20,904 nt of DNA from a bacterium (GCA_029976905.1 JAPOLW010000011.1:1-20904), one strand, 5' to 3'; counted from the stretch's first letter, positions 1 through 7,895 are shown. Numbers and translations are program-made. Notes: generated by a model not told the origin, from the letters alone.

Positions 1-25
1 GCGCACCCCGGGGTGTGGCGCGCGG

Positions 26-811
26 TCAGGGGCGCGGTGTGTTCGTGGAAGCGGGTCGGTGGTCGATGTGGTGACGCAAGGCCCCACGAACGATGTCGGG
101 GTCCGAGCGCCGTTGGTAATCCTCCGACTGATCCATCCACAGGACGCGGCCTTCCTCGTCGACCAGAAGCGAGGTTGGGATGGGCAGGGACGTCGGCGCG
201 ATGGGTGGTGGCGGCCCCGAGTGGACGCCGCGGTTTCGCAGGCCGAAAAGGTCGGTCGCGCGAAGTTCCCGATCCGAAAGCATGGTGGCTGACAGGCCGT
301 GCTTATGGCGCTTCTGGCGGATCTCCTCTGGTGTGTCGGTGCTGATCGTCACGATCCGAATTCCGCGTTCGTCGAACTCCGACCGGAGTTCTTCCCATCG
401 CCGAAGTTCGGCGACGCAATAGGGTCACCAGTGGCCGCGAAAAAACTTGATCAGAACGAGATGCCCGGCGAGGTCCTGGGAATCGAAGGTGCCTCCCTTT
501 TCGTCGAGGGCGTGGAAGGCGGGAATCCGGTCGCCGACGCGGATCGCGTCCTCCCCCGCCCGCTGCCGGCTGATGGCCACGGTCAGAAGGAAGAAGGCCG
601 AGGCACCCAGGCCGAGCAGGGCCGCCGTGCCTCCGATCCAGCCGGGCTCACCCCAGAGGGCGCGAAGTCCAAGCAGGGCGGCGGCGGCCCAGGCCACGAC
701 GAAGGGCGTCCGGTCTGCGGGAAGGTCCACCTGCTGGATGCCGCGGAACCAGGCGCGAGCCGAAAAGGCCAGGATTCCAAGGGATGCGAGTCCGAGGGTG
801 CTGTCGATCAT
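26..811 (-). CDS. Membrane-anchored redoxin (AhpC/TSA-like), probable selenoprotein with in-frame UGA
   Basis: I read one gene of 262 codons from ATG at 811 to TGA at 26-28, crossing an in-frame TGA at 427-425. An N-terminal part with three hydrophobic segments (roughly residues 4-22, 36-54 and 58-82) leads into a thioredoxin-fold redoxin domain. The motif reads F-F-R-G-H-W-(TGA)-P-Y-C-V-A-E-L. In AhpC/TSA-type relatives the TGA position is the catalytic Cys of CPYC, so Sec129 with Cys132 gives a UxxC redox pair. The frame continues after the TGA with recognisable redoxin sequence: I-V-T-I-S-T-D-T, then P-T-S-L-L-V-D-E-E-G-R-V-L-W. A stem-loop just after the TGA fits a bacterial SECIS. The GTG at 880 is in frame, but it lies inside a palindrome and adds a basic, non-hydrophobic leader, so I prefer ATG 811 although its ribosome site is weak. 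The positive-inside pattern would place the redoxin domain in the cytoplasm. The role would be thiol/peroxide reduction at the membrane, substrate unknown. The alternative is a nonsense mutation. Confidence 0.8.
396..416 (-). promoter_or_regulatory. Candidate bacterial SECIS hairpin after the UGA codon
   Basis: On the minus strand, 416-410 (CGTCGCC) pairs with 402-396 (GGCGATG) as a 7-bp stem with one G-U pair. It encloses the seven-base loop GAACTTC, whose outer G-A/T-C bases could pair further. The apical loop starts with G about 15 bases after the TGA. Known bacterial SECIS elements are short hairpins immediately 3' of the UGA, with a G at the start of the apical loop and a distance of about this size. 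The fit is by eye, and no bulged U is obvious. The hairpin is also coding sequence (V-A-E-L-R-R), which is normal for bacterial SECIS elements. Confidence 0.6.
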
Positions 812-865
812 CTTTTCGTTTTCCCTACGGCTCCGTCCCGGTTTGCGTCCCCGGAGCGGGACGGC

Positions 866-885
866 TTTAGGTGTAGTCACCTAAA
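866..885. promoter_or_regulatory. 20-bp perfect palindrome, candidate operator
   Basis: The sequence is TTTAGGTGTAGTCACCTAAA: two 8-base arms that are exact inverted repeats around the spacer TAGT. It lies between the divergent redoxin (ATG 811) and the gene at 998, about 55 bases upstream of the redoxin start. The TTAGG/CCTAA ends resemble boxes bound by DtxR/MntR-type metalloregulators, but several repressor families use such dyads, so the regulator is unknown. It may control one or both divergent genes. Confidence 0.5.
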
Positions 886-906
886 ACCCGGATGACAAGG
901 TGGGAC

Positions 907-929
907 GGGAGAGGCAGGAGGCCTCTCCC
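907..929. promoter_or_regulatory. Perfect 9-bp hairpin in the divergent intergenic region
   Basis: GGGAGAGGC (907-915) and GCCTCTCCC (921-929) are exact inverted repeats with the five-base loop AGGAG. No T-run follows on either strand, so it is not a standard intrinsic terminator. A second, weaker inverted repeat (943-951 with 977-985, one G-U pair) ends just before the ribosome site of the gene at 998. These may structure the leader RNA of that gene. No function is established. Confidence 0.3.
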
Positions 930-997
930 CAACGCCGACGAAGCGCCCGTCTGCTCGTCGGGAGTTCTTCCGGGAGGACGGGTGCGGAGAGAAGACG

Positions 998-1684
998 ATG
1001 TTGAAGTGGATGGTCCGATTGCTCGCTGCCCTCGTTCTCCTGGTCGTCTTCCTGTTCTGGCTCGTATTTTTCTCCGCGCGGCCGCCCTTGCAAATCGACC
1101 CGGCGACCCTCGCCGGGGATGGCAGCACCATCGACTATTGCGCACAGCCGGTGCTCGACGGTCGGGGGAAAAAGGCCGCGGACATCGCCAAGGGCAATAC
1201 CCCCGGGTGTGGGTACGACCACTTTCCCCTACCGATCCTCGCGGAGTGCACGGAGCCCCTTGTCGACGGTGCGGCCGACATCCGCGGGCTCTGGGTGGGC
1301 GTCGAGGGACCGCACGTCGGTCACGTGGAGCGGGTCGAGCAATGTGGCCGTCGGGTCGTCGTCACGGCTGCGGGGATCATCCACGACATGGGACCCAACA
1401 GCACCGGGGGTGAGACCTCGAATGACACCGAAGGCGGAGTCGTGTTTCTCCTTGGAGGTCGCGAATACTGTCCCCGGACCTCCGCCGGCGTCGTCTGGAA
1501 CGATGGGGTTCTCGACTTCCACGTTTTCGGGTGGGGGCCGGTCGTGGTCCGACGCTATCTGGAGGGCGAACAGCTCGTCTGGGAGTACGCCGATGGGAGC
1601 GTGACCCGCATGAACCGGATCTGCCACCTGCCCGCGGAGGCCCGGGTGCCGCGACAGCGTGGTCCGCGGTGGGAAATCTTTTGA
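998..1684 (+). CDS. Hypothetical membrane-anchored or exported protein
   Basis: I do not recognise this 228-residue protein. The first 26 residues form a short basic start (M-L-K-W-M-V-R) followed by a strong hydrophobic stretch, L-L-A-A-L-V-L-L-V-V-F-L-F-W-L-V-F-F, with no clear signal-peptidase site. It therefore looks like an N-terminal anchor with the rest outside the cytoplasm. The remainder is glycine- and valine-rich with several cysteines, including I-D-Y-C, P-G-C-G, A-E-C-T, E-Q-C-G, E-Y-C-P and R-I-C-H, which may form disulfides. The segment from about residue 95 (I-R-G-L-W-V-G-V-E-G-P-H-V-G-H-V) reads like beta strands. The start is ATG 998, preceded by the purine-rich ribosome site GGAGAGAAG. 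It ends 29 bases before the TetR gene and is probably co-transcribed with it. Because it is also divergent from the redoxin, the two may share the palindromic operator. Confidence 0.75.
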   Translation: MLKWMVRLLAALVLLVVFLFWLVFFSARPPLQIDPATLAGDGSTIDYCAQPVLDGRGKKAADIAKGNTPGCGYDHFPLPILAECTEPLVDGAADIRGLWVGVEGPHVGHVERVEQCGRRVVVTAAGIIHDMGPNSTGGETSNDTEGGVVFLLGGREYCPRTSAGVVWNDGVLDFHVFGWGPVVVRRYLEGEQLVWEYADGSVTRMNRICHLPAEARVPRQRGPRWEIF

Positions 1685-1713
1685 CGCGGCAGACTCCCGC
1701 AGCAGGAGCCACG

Positions 1714-2475
1714 TTGCGACGTCGTGCCGGGGAGAGGACGGCGCCGCCGCGACGGCCTTCCGCGCGTGGTTCGGCCACCCGAGCGCGCATCCTCGAGACC
1801 AGTCTCCGCCTCTTCAACGAAAACGGATATGTCGCCACTGCGCTTGCCGAAATCGCGTCGGCGGTGGGCATCGCGCCGGGGAATTTGTCGTACCACTTTC
1901 CGACCAAGCGCGATCTCGCCGGGGAACTGGAGGCCCGGGCGAGAAACGAGGCGCGCGCGCGGCATTCCTTTCGAAAGGAGGGCCCGGTCTTCGAAGACTA
2001 CGTCGAGGGGATTCTCGTTTCGATGGACCACGCCTGGGACTACCGCTTTCTGATGCGCAACACCGCGCGCAACGCCGGTGGGCGGGATTGTCGGACGGGC
2101 GACCCCGACCTCGCTGCCGACCTCGCGTGGATCCGACGACAACTGCGTCGGATGGCAAGGCGGGGGTATTTCCGCCGGGAGTTCGCGGAGAGCATTCCCA
2201 TGCTCGCGCGTTCGCTTTTCGTCGTCAGCCGCTATTGGATGGATCATCTTCACGAGATGGAGGGACTCGACGTGGTCTCTCGGGTCGACCAGCGGCGCGG
2301 CGTCGAGCATCACCTCTCGCTTCTGCGCCCCTGCCTCACGGCGGGGGGGCGGCGGGAGTTCGAAGACTCGGTCCGGGCGGTCCTGGCTCGACGGAGGCCT
2401 GGCGTGGGGAGGGCCGGTCCCTCGACCGTGGAGCGCGCAGAAGACCCGGCTTCCGCGGCGGCACAGAAGCGCTGA
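1714..2475 (+). CDS. TetR/AcrR family transcriptional regulator
   Basis: This 253-residue protein has an N-terminal TetR helix-turn-helix at about residues 22-70. It starts A-T-R-A-R-I-L-E-T-S-L-R-L-F-N-E-N-G-Y and contains the recognition-helix signature G-N-L-S-Y-H-F-P-T-K. The all-helical remainder would be the ligand-binding and dimerisation domain, ending in a loose Pro/Ala/Arg tail. The frame is open upstream to 1531, but that part overlaps the preceding gene and is arginine-rich noise. I choose TTG 1714 because GCAGGAGCC sits about six bases before it. TTG 1681, overlapping the previous stop region, is the other option. The ligand and targets are unknown. Its neighbours suggest it may control the upstream anchored protein or the downstream lipoprotein esterase. 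Confidence 0.85.
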   Translation: MRRRAGERTAPPRRPSARGSATRARILETSLRLFNENGYVATALAEIASAVGIAPGNLSYHFPTKRDLAGELEARARNEARARHSFRKEGPVFEDYVEGILVSMDHAWDYRFLMRNTARNAGGRDCRTGDPDLAADLAWIRRQLRRMARRGYFRREFAESIPMLARSLFVVSRYWMDHLHEMEGLDVVSRVDQRRGVEHHLSLLRPCLTAGGRREFEDSVRAVLARRRPGVGRAGPSTVERAEDPASAAAQKR

Positions 2476-2532
2476 CCGACCATTCAGACGTTTGTCGCTG
2501 GCGGCGTCCGGCGAGGCCTCTATCATCTCCCC

Positions 2533-3438
2533 ATGCGCTCTCTCGTCCCCCTTTGTCTATTGCTCGCGGCCGCGTGCGGTTCTTCGGCCACCGCCGGTTC
2601 CGGCACGGGCGCGCCGCAGGAGCCGTTTCTGCCCAATCCGACCACCGAGATCGGCGGGGAGCGTCCCGCCGCCGTCGTCCGTCCGGCGGACTACGATCCC
2701 CGGAGGTCCTACCCGCTGGTGCTTCTCCTGCACGGATACGGATTCTCGGGGGCGGTCCAGGACAGCTACTTCCGCACCTCCCGGTCGGTCGACGAGAAGA
2801 AATTCATTTTGATCCTGCCCGACGGTACGGTCGACGCAGGTGGATCGCGCTTCTGGAATGCGACGCGGGCCTGTTGCGATTTCGGACGCACCGGCGTGGA
2901 TGACGTCGGCTACCTGCGCGGGCTGATCGAGGAGGCGAGCCAAGTCTACAACATCGATGCTCGTCGCGTCTTCGTCATGGGGCATTCCAATGGCGGCTTC
3001 ATGTCCTACCGGATGGCCTGCGACGCTTCGGACGTCGTGACGGCCATCGCGTCGCTGGCCGGTGCAACGTTCGACGACGAACTCGACTGCACACCCGCCG
3101 AACCCGTGAGCGTTCTTCAAATTCACGGTACCGACGACGCGACCATCCTCTTCGACGGAGGCTCCAACGGGGGCCGGCCCTACCCCAGCGCACCGGAAAG
3201 CGTTCGTCGCTTCGCCACGATCGCAGGTTGTGATCTTTCGGCGGCCCGTTCGTCGCCCGCGATCGACCTGCTGGCCGAAATCGGACCGACGGATACCGAA
3301 CGATTGCGCTACGCTGCGGGATGCGTCGACGGCGTCGACGCCGAGCTTTGGACCATGCCAGGCGCGGGGCATATTCCCGCGATCAACGACAACTTCGCGC
3401 CCGCTGTCCTCGACTGGCTCTTTTCCCACGAGAAATGA
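2533..3438 (+). CDS. Lipoprotein esterase, LpqC / PHB-depolymerase-like alpha/beta hydrolase
   Basis: This 301-residue protein has a lipoprotein signal peptide: a hydrophobic stretch followed by the lipobox L-A-A-A-C, with lipidated Cys15. The mature part is an alpha/beta hydrolase of the secreted polyhydroxybutyrate depolymerase/feruloyl esterase type (COG3509-like). The oxyanion segment is L-L-L-H-G-Y-G (63-69). The nucleophile elbow is G-H-S-N-G-G (Ser152). Asp201 or Asp202 in I-H-G-T-D-D and His280 in G-A-G-H-I-P complete the triad. Family members cleave ester bonds in polyesters or plant phenolic esters at the cell surface, and the actual substrate here is unknown. TATCAT lies six bases before the ATG with no ribosome site between, so the transcript may be leaderless. 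The gene ends convergently with the hydrolase at 3506. Confidence 0.85.
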   Translation: MRSLVPLCLLLAAACGSSATAGSGTGAPQEPFLPNPTTEIGGERPAAVVRPADYDPRRSYPLVLLLHGYGFSGAVQDSYFRTSRSVDEKKFILILPDGTVDAGGSRFWNATRACCDFGRTGVDDVGYLRGLIEEASQVYNIDARRVFVMGHSNGGFMSYRMACDASDVVTAIASLAGATFDDELDCTPAEPVSVLQIHGTDDATILFDGGSNGGRPYPSAPESVRRFATIAGCDLSAARSSPAIDLLAEIGPTDTERLRYAAGCVDGVDAELWTMPGAGHIPAINDNFAPAVLDWLFSHEK

Positions 3439-3452
3439 TTCTGGAGTCGGCG

Positions 3453-3474
3453 CCCGCGCCGGGTCCAGCGCGGG
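3453..3474. terminator. Weak hairpin between convergent genes
   Basis: CCCGCGC (3453-3459) and GCGCGGG (3468-3474) are exact inverted repeats around an eight-base loop, in the 67-base gap between two convergent genes. No T-run follows on either side, so I rate it only as a possible bidirectional transcription end. Confidence 0.25.
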
Positions 3475-3505
3475 AAGCCTGCCCGCTCCAGGAGAGGACC
3501 CGTTC

Positions 3506-5515
3506 CTACCGCCCGGGCGTCCCGCCGGAGAGCGCATTCTTGCCAGCCCTCCGGCCGTCGGTGGCGAGGAAATGGTGGGCCTGGCGTCGGGGAGCCTCAT
3601 GGTCGGGGAGATCGTGGGCCAGGGTCGGCCACTGCGTATACCGCGAGTTCGGTCCGCGTCGTTCCGAGGGACCCGCCGGGCGCATGGCGTAGGCGTCGGT
3701 GAGGCGGGTCGCGAGGTCGGGGTGGAGCGCCGCATCCTCGCCCCCGGTGATGAGGAGAAGAGGAGCCTTGCTTGCGAAACCGGTTCGCTCGGTCGCGAAC
3801 GAAAGTGGGTCGCCGGAGCTAGAGGCAAGGGCGTAGTAGGGTGCGATACGGAGGAAGAGGAGCTCGAGGTAGGGGTCGGGCCCGCACGTCCCCGGCGGGG
3901 CACAGCGACCATCCTTGAAGCACGTCTTGCCGTGCTCCGGGCCGCCGATGCAGGTGACGAATTGTGCCCCCAGTTCCGGGACGAGCCGAAGTTTGAGCCA
4001 GCCCATTAGATCGCCGCCCGGGGCCAGGAGTGTGGTGGTGCCGAGGTCGGGTTCGACGGATCGTGCGATCGCCCCGACCATGGCACCGAGGGAGTAGCCC
4101 AGGAAGCGGACGAGACGGGGCCGGTAGAGGAGGTCGGGTGCGATTGGAAAGCCGCATTCCACCGCGTGACGCACGAGGGCCATGACGTCGGTGGTTGCCT
4201 GACGCATGTGGAGGGCAAGCCGCGATGGATCAAAGGTCGTCACGAAATCCCGTCCGTCCCGGGCGCGACCACCGTGGAAGGGCAGATCGATGGCGACGAC
4301 GGCCAATCCCGCGGCGAGCAGGCCGGGCGCGTGTCGCTGGAGGATACGCAGGTGGCTGCCCCGGTGGCCGTCGACGGCAAGCACGAGCGGGGTCCTGGGG
4401 GTGAAGTCGGGGGGCAGGAGAAGTCGGAATTCGAGATCGAGCGCGGGCGCGTCCCCGCCGGGGCGTCCCGGGGCGCGGCTCGATTCGTCTTCCGTGCCGA
4501 CGTCGAGGGATCGATATCGCCCCCGGAACGCGGCCGTGCCCATGGGAACTCCCGGCGGCGCAGAGGCGGGCTCGAGTCCCGCTCGGGGGCCGGGGCAGGG
4601 CTGCGATCGGAGGCGACGGCGGTCGGCTCGCAGCGGCGGGCGTCCGTCGGCGACCTCGATCGCGCCAATCGCATGGGCGGGCCGCTCGCCCCGGGCCGGG
4701 ACGAACGACGCGCGCAACTCGAGGAGGTCGTCCCCGCGAAGGGGCTGCGGGAGGTGGAGACGGACGCTGCCGAAGCCGGGTACGGGCGTCTCCGGGCCCC
4801 GGGTGCGGACCATCGAGGCGAGAAGTCCCTCGACGCGATCGGTGTCGATCCCGCCCAGGGTGCGGGGAAAGCCCGTCTGGGCGGCGCGGGTCTCCGTCGT
4901 CGGGACCAGCGACGGGGTGGAGGGTGTCTCGTCGAGCCAACGGGAGGGACGACCTTCCACGACGATCCAATAGCGTCGGCCCGCACGCAGTGGGATCAGT
5001 GGCTCGATGGCGACGTAGGCCGCATCGGGCGCAGGAGTGAGGCTGGCCATGTGATCCCCGACCGGGCTGCGCGCTGCTTCACAGACCGCGGTGTGACCTC
5101 GCAACAGGGTCAGGCGTGAAATGGCGTTGCCCAGCTCGGCCCGGGCGATCGAGAGCGCGGCGCCGCGCAGGTCGTCCACCCGGGGGAGCACGTCGCGCGC
5201 CCGGTCGAAGAGCGTCGCCAGTGCGGCCTGGCAGCGTCGCACTGGGACGGGGTCACAAACGTCGCCGGTGCCCGGGATCATCGCGCACGCGGCACGGGCG
5301 CGCGCGACCTCTTCGCCCAGGGGCGAGACCGGAAGGCGATCGAATCGGTCGAGCGCTGCTCCGACCCGCACAGCCGCCGCGGCTGCGGAATCCGCCGGTG
5401 GCGGTTCCAGGCAGAACCCCGGGGTGGAAAGCGCGGTGAATGCGCCGATGAGCACCGCGAGGCGCAAGCCGTCCTCAGCCAGCCGGCGTCGATGGTGCGG
5501 GGGGGGCGGTCGCAT
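3506..5515 (-). CDS. Large secreted alpha/beta hydrolase
   Basis: This 669-residue protein (from ATG 5515) has a signal peptide, R-L-A-V-L-I-G-A-F-T-A-L-S-T-P-G-F-C, in the first 36 residues. An N-terminal region of about 330 residues of unknown fold follows, then a C-terminal alpha/beta hydrolase domain. The domain shows F-L-G-Y-S-L-G-A-M-V-G with nucleophile Ser475, L-L-L-I-T-G-G-E-D (Asp594) and L-A-H-D (His634). V-D-G-H-R-G precedes the elbow where the oxyanion loop is expected. A cysteine-rich insert encoded at 3952-3884 (C-I-G-G, then C-F-K-D-G-R-C and G-T-C) resembles modules in the beta-helix protein upstream. The start overlaps the end of the membrane protein gene by 41 bases, which points to translational coupling. 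ATG 5545 is an alternative start. An esterase or lipase role is likely; the substrate is unknown. Confidence 0.8.
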   Translation of the reverse strand: MRPPPPHHRRRLAEDGLRLAVLIGAFTALSTPGFCLEPPPADSAAAAAVRVGAALDRFDRLPVSPLGEEVARARAACAMIPGTGDVCDPVPVRRCQAALATLFDRARDVLPRVDDLRGAALSIARAELGNAISRLTLLRGHTAVCEAARSPVGDHMASLTPAPDAAYVAIEPLIPLRAGRRYWIVVEGRPSRWLDETPSTPSLVPTTETRAAQTGFPRTLGGIDTDRVEGLLASMVRTRGPETPVPGFGSVRLHLPQPLRGDDLLELRASFVPARGERPAHAIGAIEVADGRPPLRADRRRLRSQPCPGPRAGLEPASAPPGVPMGTAAFRGRYRSLDVGTEDESSRAPGRPGGDAPALDLEFRLLLPPDFTPRTPLVLAVDGHRGSHLRILQRHAPGLLAAGLAVVAIDLPFHGGRARDGRDFVTTFDPSRLALHMRQATTDVMALVRHAVECGFPIAPDLLYRPRLVRFLGYSLGAMVGAIARSVEPDLGTTTLLAPGGDLMGWLKLRLVPELGAQFVTCIGGPEHGKTCFKDGRCAPPGTCGPDPYLELLFLRIAPYYALASSSGDPLSFATERTGFASKAPLLLITGGEDAALHPDLATRLTDAYAMRPAGPSERRGPNSRYTQWPTLAHDLPDHEAPRRQAHHFLATDGRRAGKNALSGGTPGR

Positions 5516-7895
5516 GGTCTCCGCGAACTCGCGAAAGGGCCGCAAGCGCGCCGCCGTAGACGGCGAGGCCGACGAGCATCACGCCGCTGAAGCCGAGCCC
5601 CATCGAAAGCATCGTCGAGAGGATCGAACCGGCGACGGAGAAGAACCCATTGACGGCCCAACACCAGGCGACGATCTGGTCGCCTCGATCCCCCATCTGC
5701 GATGCAAGGCGAAGACCGATGGGCATGAAGATCCCCAGACAGGTGCCCAGCGGGGCCAGAACGGCGATGGCGACGAGGATACGGACGGGCAGGGAGAACG
5801 CGACGCTGGCATCGACCAGCGGCCCCAGACCGAAGTGGTAGACGGCGACGAGCAGGCAGAGGAAGCCCACGGCCCGGCCGATCGCTCGTTGCGGCGTCGC
5901 GGCCCAGCGTTCGCTCAGGAGACTTCCCGCGCCCGTCGAGAGAAGGATCGCGAAGAGGGTGACGGTGAGGGAATACGTCGGATACCCCAGGAGAAGGGTC
6001 AGCTTCTGGATCATCGCGACCTCGATGAACATGAAGCCTAGTCCCAGGCACGCGAAGTAGGCGGCAACCGATCCCTTCCTGGGCACGCCAAGCCACGCGT
6101 TGCGAAGGGCGATTACGGGTACGGACAAGAATAGAGCGGCGAAGACCAAAGCAAGGGCGAGAAGGGCGAGAAGAACCCGCTCCCCGATTCCTTCTTCGAC
6201 ATTGAAGTGCGCGAAATCGCGATCGCTTCCGAAGAGATCGCCAAAGCGGACGAAGTGCCAGAAGAAAGGGGCGTCATCGGTGATGGGCGCCACGTCGTAC
6301 GGATACTGCGCGAAGAAGTCGTCGCGTCCTTCGCCATCGAGTTCGATCGCCTTCTGGACCAGCGAGTCCGCCGAGCGAGCGGGTCCGCCGTAGACCACTC
6401 TTCCCCCGTCTACGCGAGCGACCGCCGACTCGAAGTCGACGAGTTCGCTCTTTACGAAGGGAGTCTTCTTGAGGAGGATGCTCGACGAATTCAGGCGTCC
6501 GAAGCCCGGAGCGACCGAAACCACGGCGTGGTCTTCGAAGTCTTCGATTCCGCGCTCGCGAAACGCCTCGCGCGCGGTTCCCAGATAGCGCAGTACCCGA
6601 TTGGGCTTGATGTCGAAGTCGATTTCGCCGAACTGCGCGCAGAGGATGCCGTCTGGGGAAAGTCGCTCGAGCGCCTCGGCGATCATTTCCTTGGTGTAGA
6701 GGTAGCTCTCGGAGAGCACGAAGGCTCCAGAGGATGCGGCGTTCATCGCCGCGTAGCTGTCCGGAGCCACGAGCCAGATGAGGTCGAATTCCCGGCCAGA
6801 CTGCCGGAGATAGGAGCGCCCCTCGGAGTTTACGAGGGTGACGCGCGGATGCTCGGCGAGACGTCCAGTGAACTCGACGAAATGCTCCTCGAGCAGCGAG
6901 ACGGTGACCGGATTCAGCTCGATCCCCGTCACGTGCTCGGCGCCCAACCGGAGCGATGCCATGATCTCGTTGCCGCCGGCCGCGCCGATGATCGCCACGC
7001 GCGGACCCTCCGGGAGAATCCGGAACGGGTAGGCGCGATCGCTATCGTCGTACCGCCCCAGAGACGCGATGTCTCCATCGAATTGGATGATCGACGATCC
7101 GACCGTTCCGTCGTGGACGAGAAAGCGCACCGGTGGCTCGGTGCCGGGGACTGGAATGACATCGACGCGGAAGACCGGACTCCAGGCCGAGAAGAGGGTC
7201 TCGACGTCGTCGCCCTTGATCGGATCACGCACCGGGTCGGGCAGCCAGGGAGCTCCGATCGCGCCGACGAGCAGGCCGATTCCGAGGAGACCCATCGCAG
7301 TCTGTGCTCTCGTGCCCACGTCCCGGGCGAGGCGGATGCCACCGAGAGCGAAGGCAGTGCCGGCGGCGTACACGGCGCCCGGGGGAGACAAGAGTGTCAT
7401 CGCCGGAATCACCATCGCGCAGCCCAGGGCCGCGCCGAAGAGATCGGCGGCGTAGAGTCGCCCGATGCGATCGGCGCCACGCGAGAAGATCGTGGCCAGG
7501 GCGATGCCGCCGCAGAGAAAAGGGACGAAGAGTGCGACCAGAACGATGAAGAGGCGCACGCTCTCGGACAAGACGAGGCCGGGTCGATTGAAGCCCGCCA
7601 TCACCATCTGGAAGAGCCGAAGCGGCACGAGCGCGATCACGAAGTAGCCGGCGAATACAGTCATGCCGGCGACGGCACAGCACCACAGGACGAGCCGTTC
7701 GGGCTCGGTCCGACGCAGCTTCTCGCTCGCCGAGACGACCACGCCGCCCGCACCGAGGCCAAGCAGCGAGATTCCGATGATGACGTACGTGAAGTAATAG
7801 ACGAGCTTGAAGGAGAAGACTCTCGTGTAGCTAACTTCGAGCACGAGAACCGCGAGGGAAATGAGAAAGGTTTCGAAGTAGAACGATCGCTTCAT
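5475..7895 (-). CDS. Multi-pass membrane protein with spermidine-synthase-like methyltransferase-fold domain
   Basis: This 806-residue protein belongs to the fused membrane/spermidine-synthase-like family. An N-terminal bundle of about six helices (residues 8-215) precedes a soluble Rossmann domain (about 230-560), and a second bundle of about six helices follows (573-790). The soluble domain has the nucleotide-binding loop I-I-G-A-A-G-G-N-E-I (302-311), the acidic strand end G-I-E-L-N-P (324-329) and D-L-I-W-L-V-A-P-D-S (371-380). A late signature, P-I-T-D-D-A-P-F-F-W-H-F, lies near residue 540. True spermidine synthases transfer an aminopropyl group to putrescine. Membrane-fused relatives are largely uncharacterised, so polyamine synthesis should not be assumed. 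The gene follows the sulfatase-like lipoprotein by about 97 bases and overlaps the next hydrolase. No convincing ribosome site precedes ATG 7895. Confidence 0.85.
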   Translation of the reverse strand: MKRSFYFETFLISLAVLVLEVSYTRVFSFKLVYYFTYVIIGISLLGLGAGGVVVSASEKLRRTEPERLVLWCCAVAGMTVFAGYFVIALVPLRLFQMVMAGFNRPGLVLSESVRLFIVLVALFVPFLCGGIALATIFSRGADRIGRLYAADLFGAALGCAMVIPAMTLLSPPGAVYAAGTAFALGGIRLARDVGTRAQTAMGLLGIGLLVGAIGAPWLPDPVRDPIKGDDVETLFSAWSPVFRVDVIPVPGTEPPVRFLVHDGTVGSSIIQFDGDIASLGRYDDSDRAYPFRILPEGPRVAIIGAAGGNEIMASLRLGAEHVTGIELNPVTVSLLEEHFVEFTGRLAEHPRVTLVNSEGRSYLRQSGREFDLIWLVAPDSYAAMNAASSGAFVLSESYLYTKEMIAEALERLSPDGILCAQFGEIDFDIKPNRVLRYLGTAREAFRERGIEDFEDHAVVSVAPGFGRLNSSSILLKKTPFVKSELVDFESAVARVDGGRVVYGGPARSADSLVQKAIELDGEGRDDFFAQYPYDVAPITDDAPFFWHFVRFGDLFGSDRDFAHFNVEEGIGERVLLALLALALVFAALFLSVPVIALRNAWLGVPRKGSVAAYFACLGLGFMFIEVAMIQKLTLLLGYPTYSLTVTLFAILLSTGAGSLLSERWAATPQRAIGRAVGFLCLLVAVYHFGLGPLVDASVAFSLPVRILVAIAVLAPLGTCLGIFMPIGLRLASQMGDRGDQIVAWCWAVNGFFSVAGSILSTMLSMGLGFSGVMLVGLAVYGGALAALSRVRGDHATAPPAPSTPAG

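Noticed and set aside
4..15. Palindrome CACCCCGGGGTG at the window edge as a terminator of the redoxin gene
   Set aside because: It has no loop and no T-run, and the sequence beyond the edge is not visible.
812..880. GTG 880 as start of the redoxin
   Set aside because: It lies within the palindromic operator candidate and adds a basic, non-hydrophobic leader. ATG 811 begins directly at the first membrane segment.
1531..1713. N-terminal extension of the TetR gene
   Set aside because: It overlaps the preceding gene's coding region, is rich in Arg/Gly/Pro and lacks a ribosome site. TTG 1714 has a good one.
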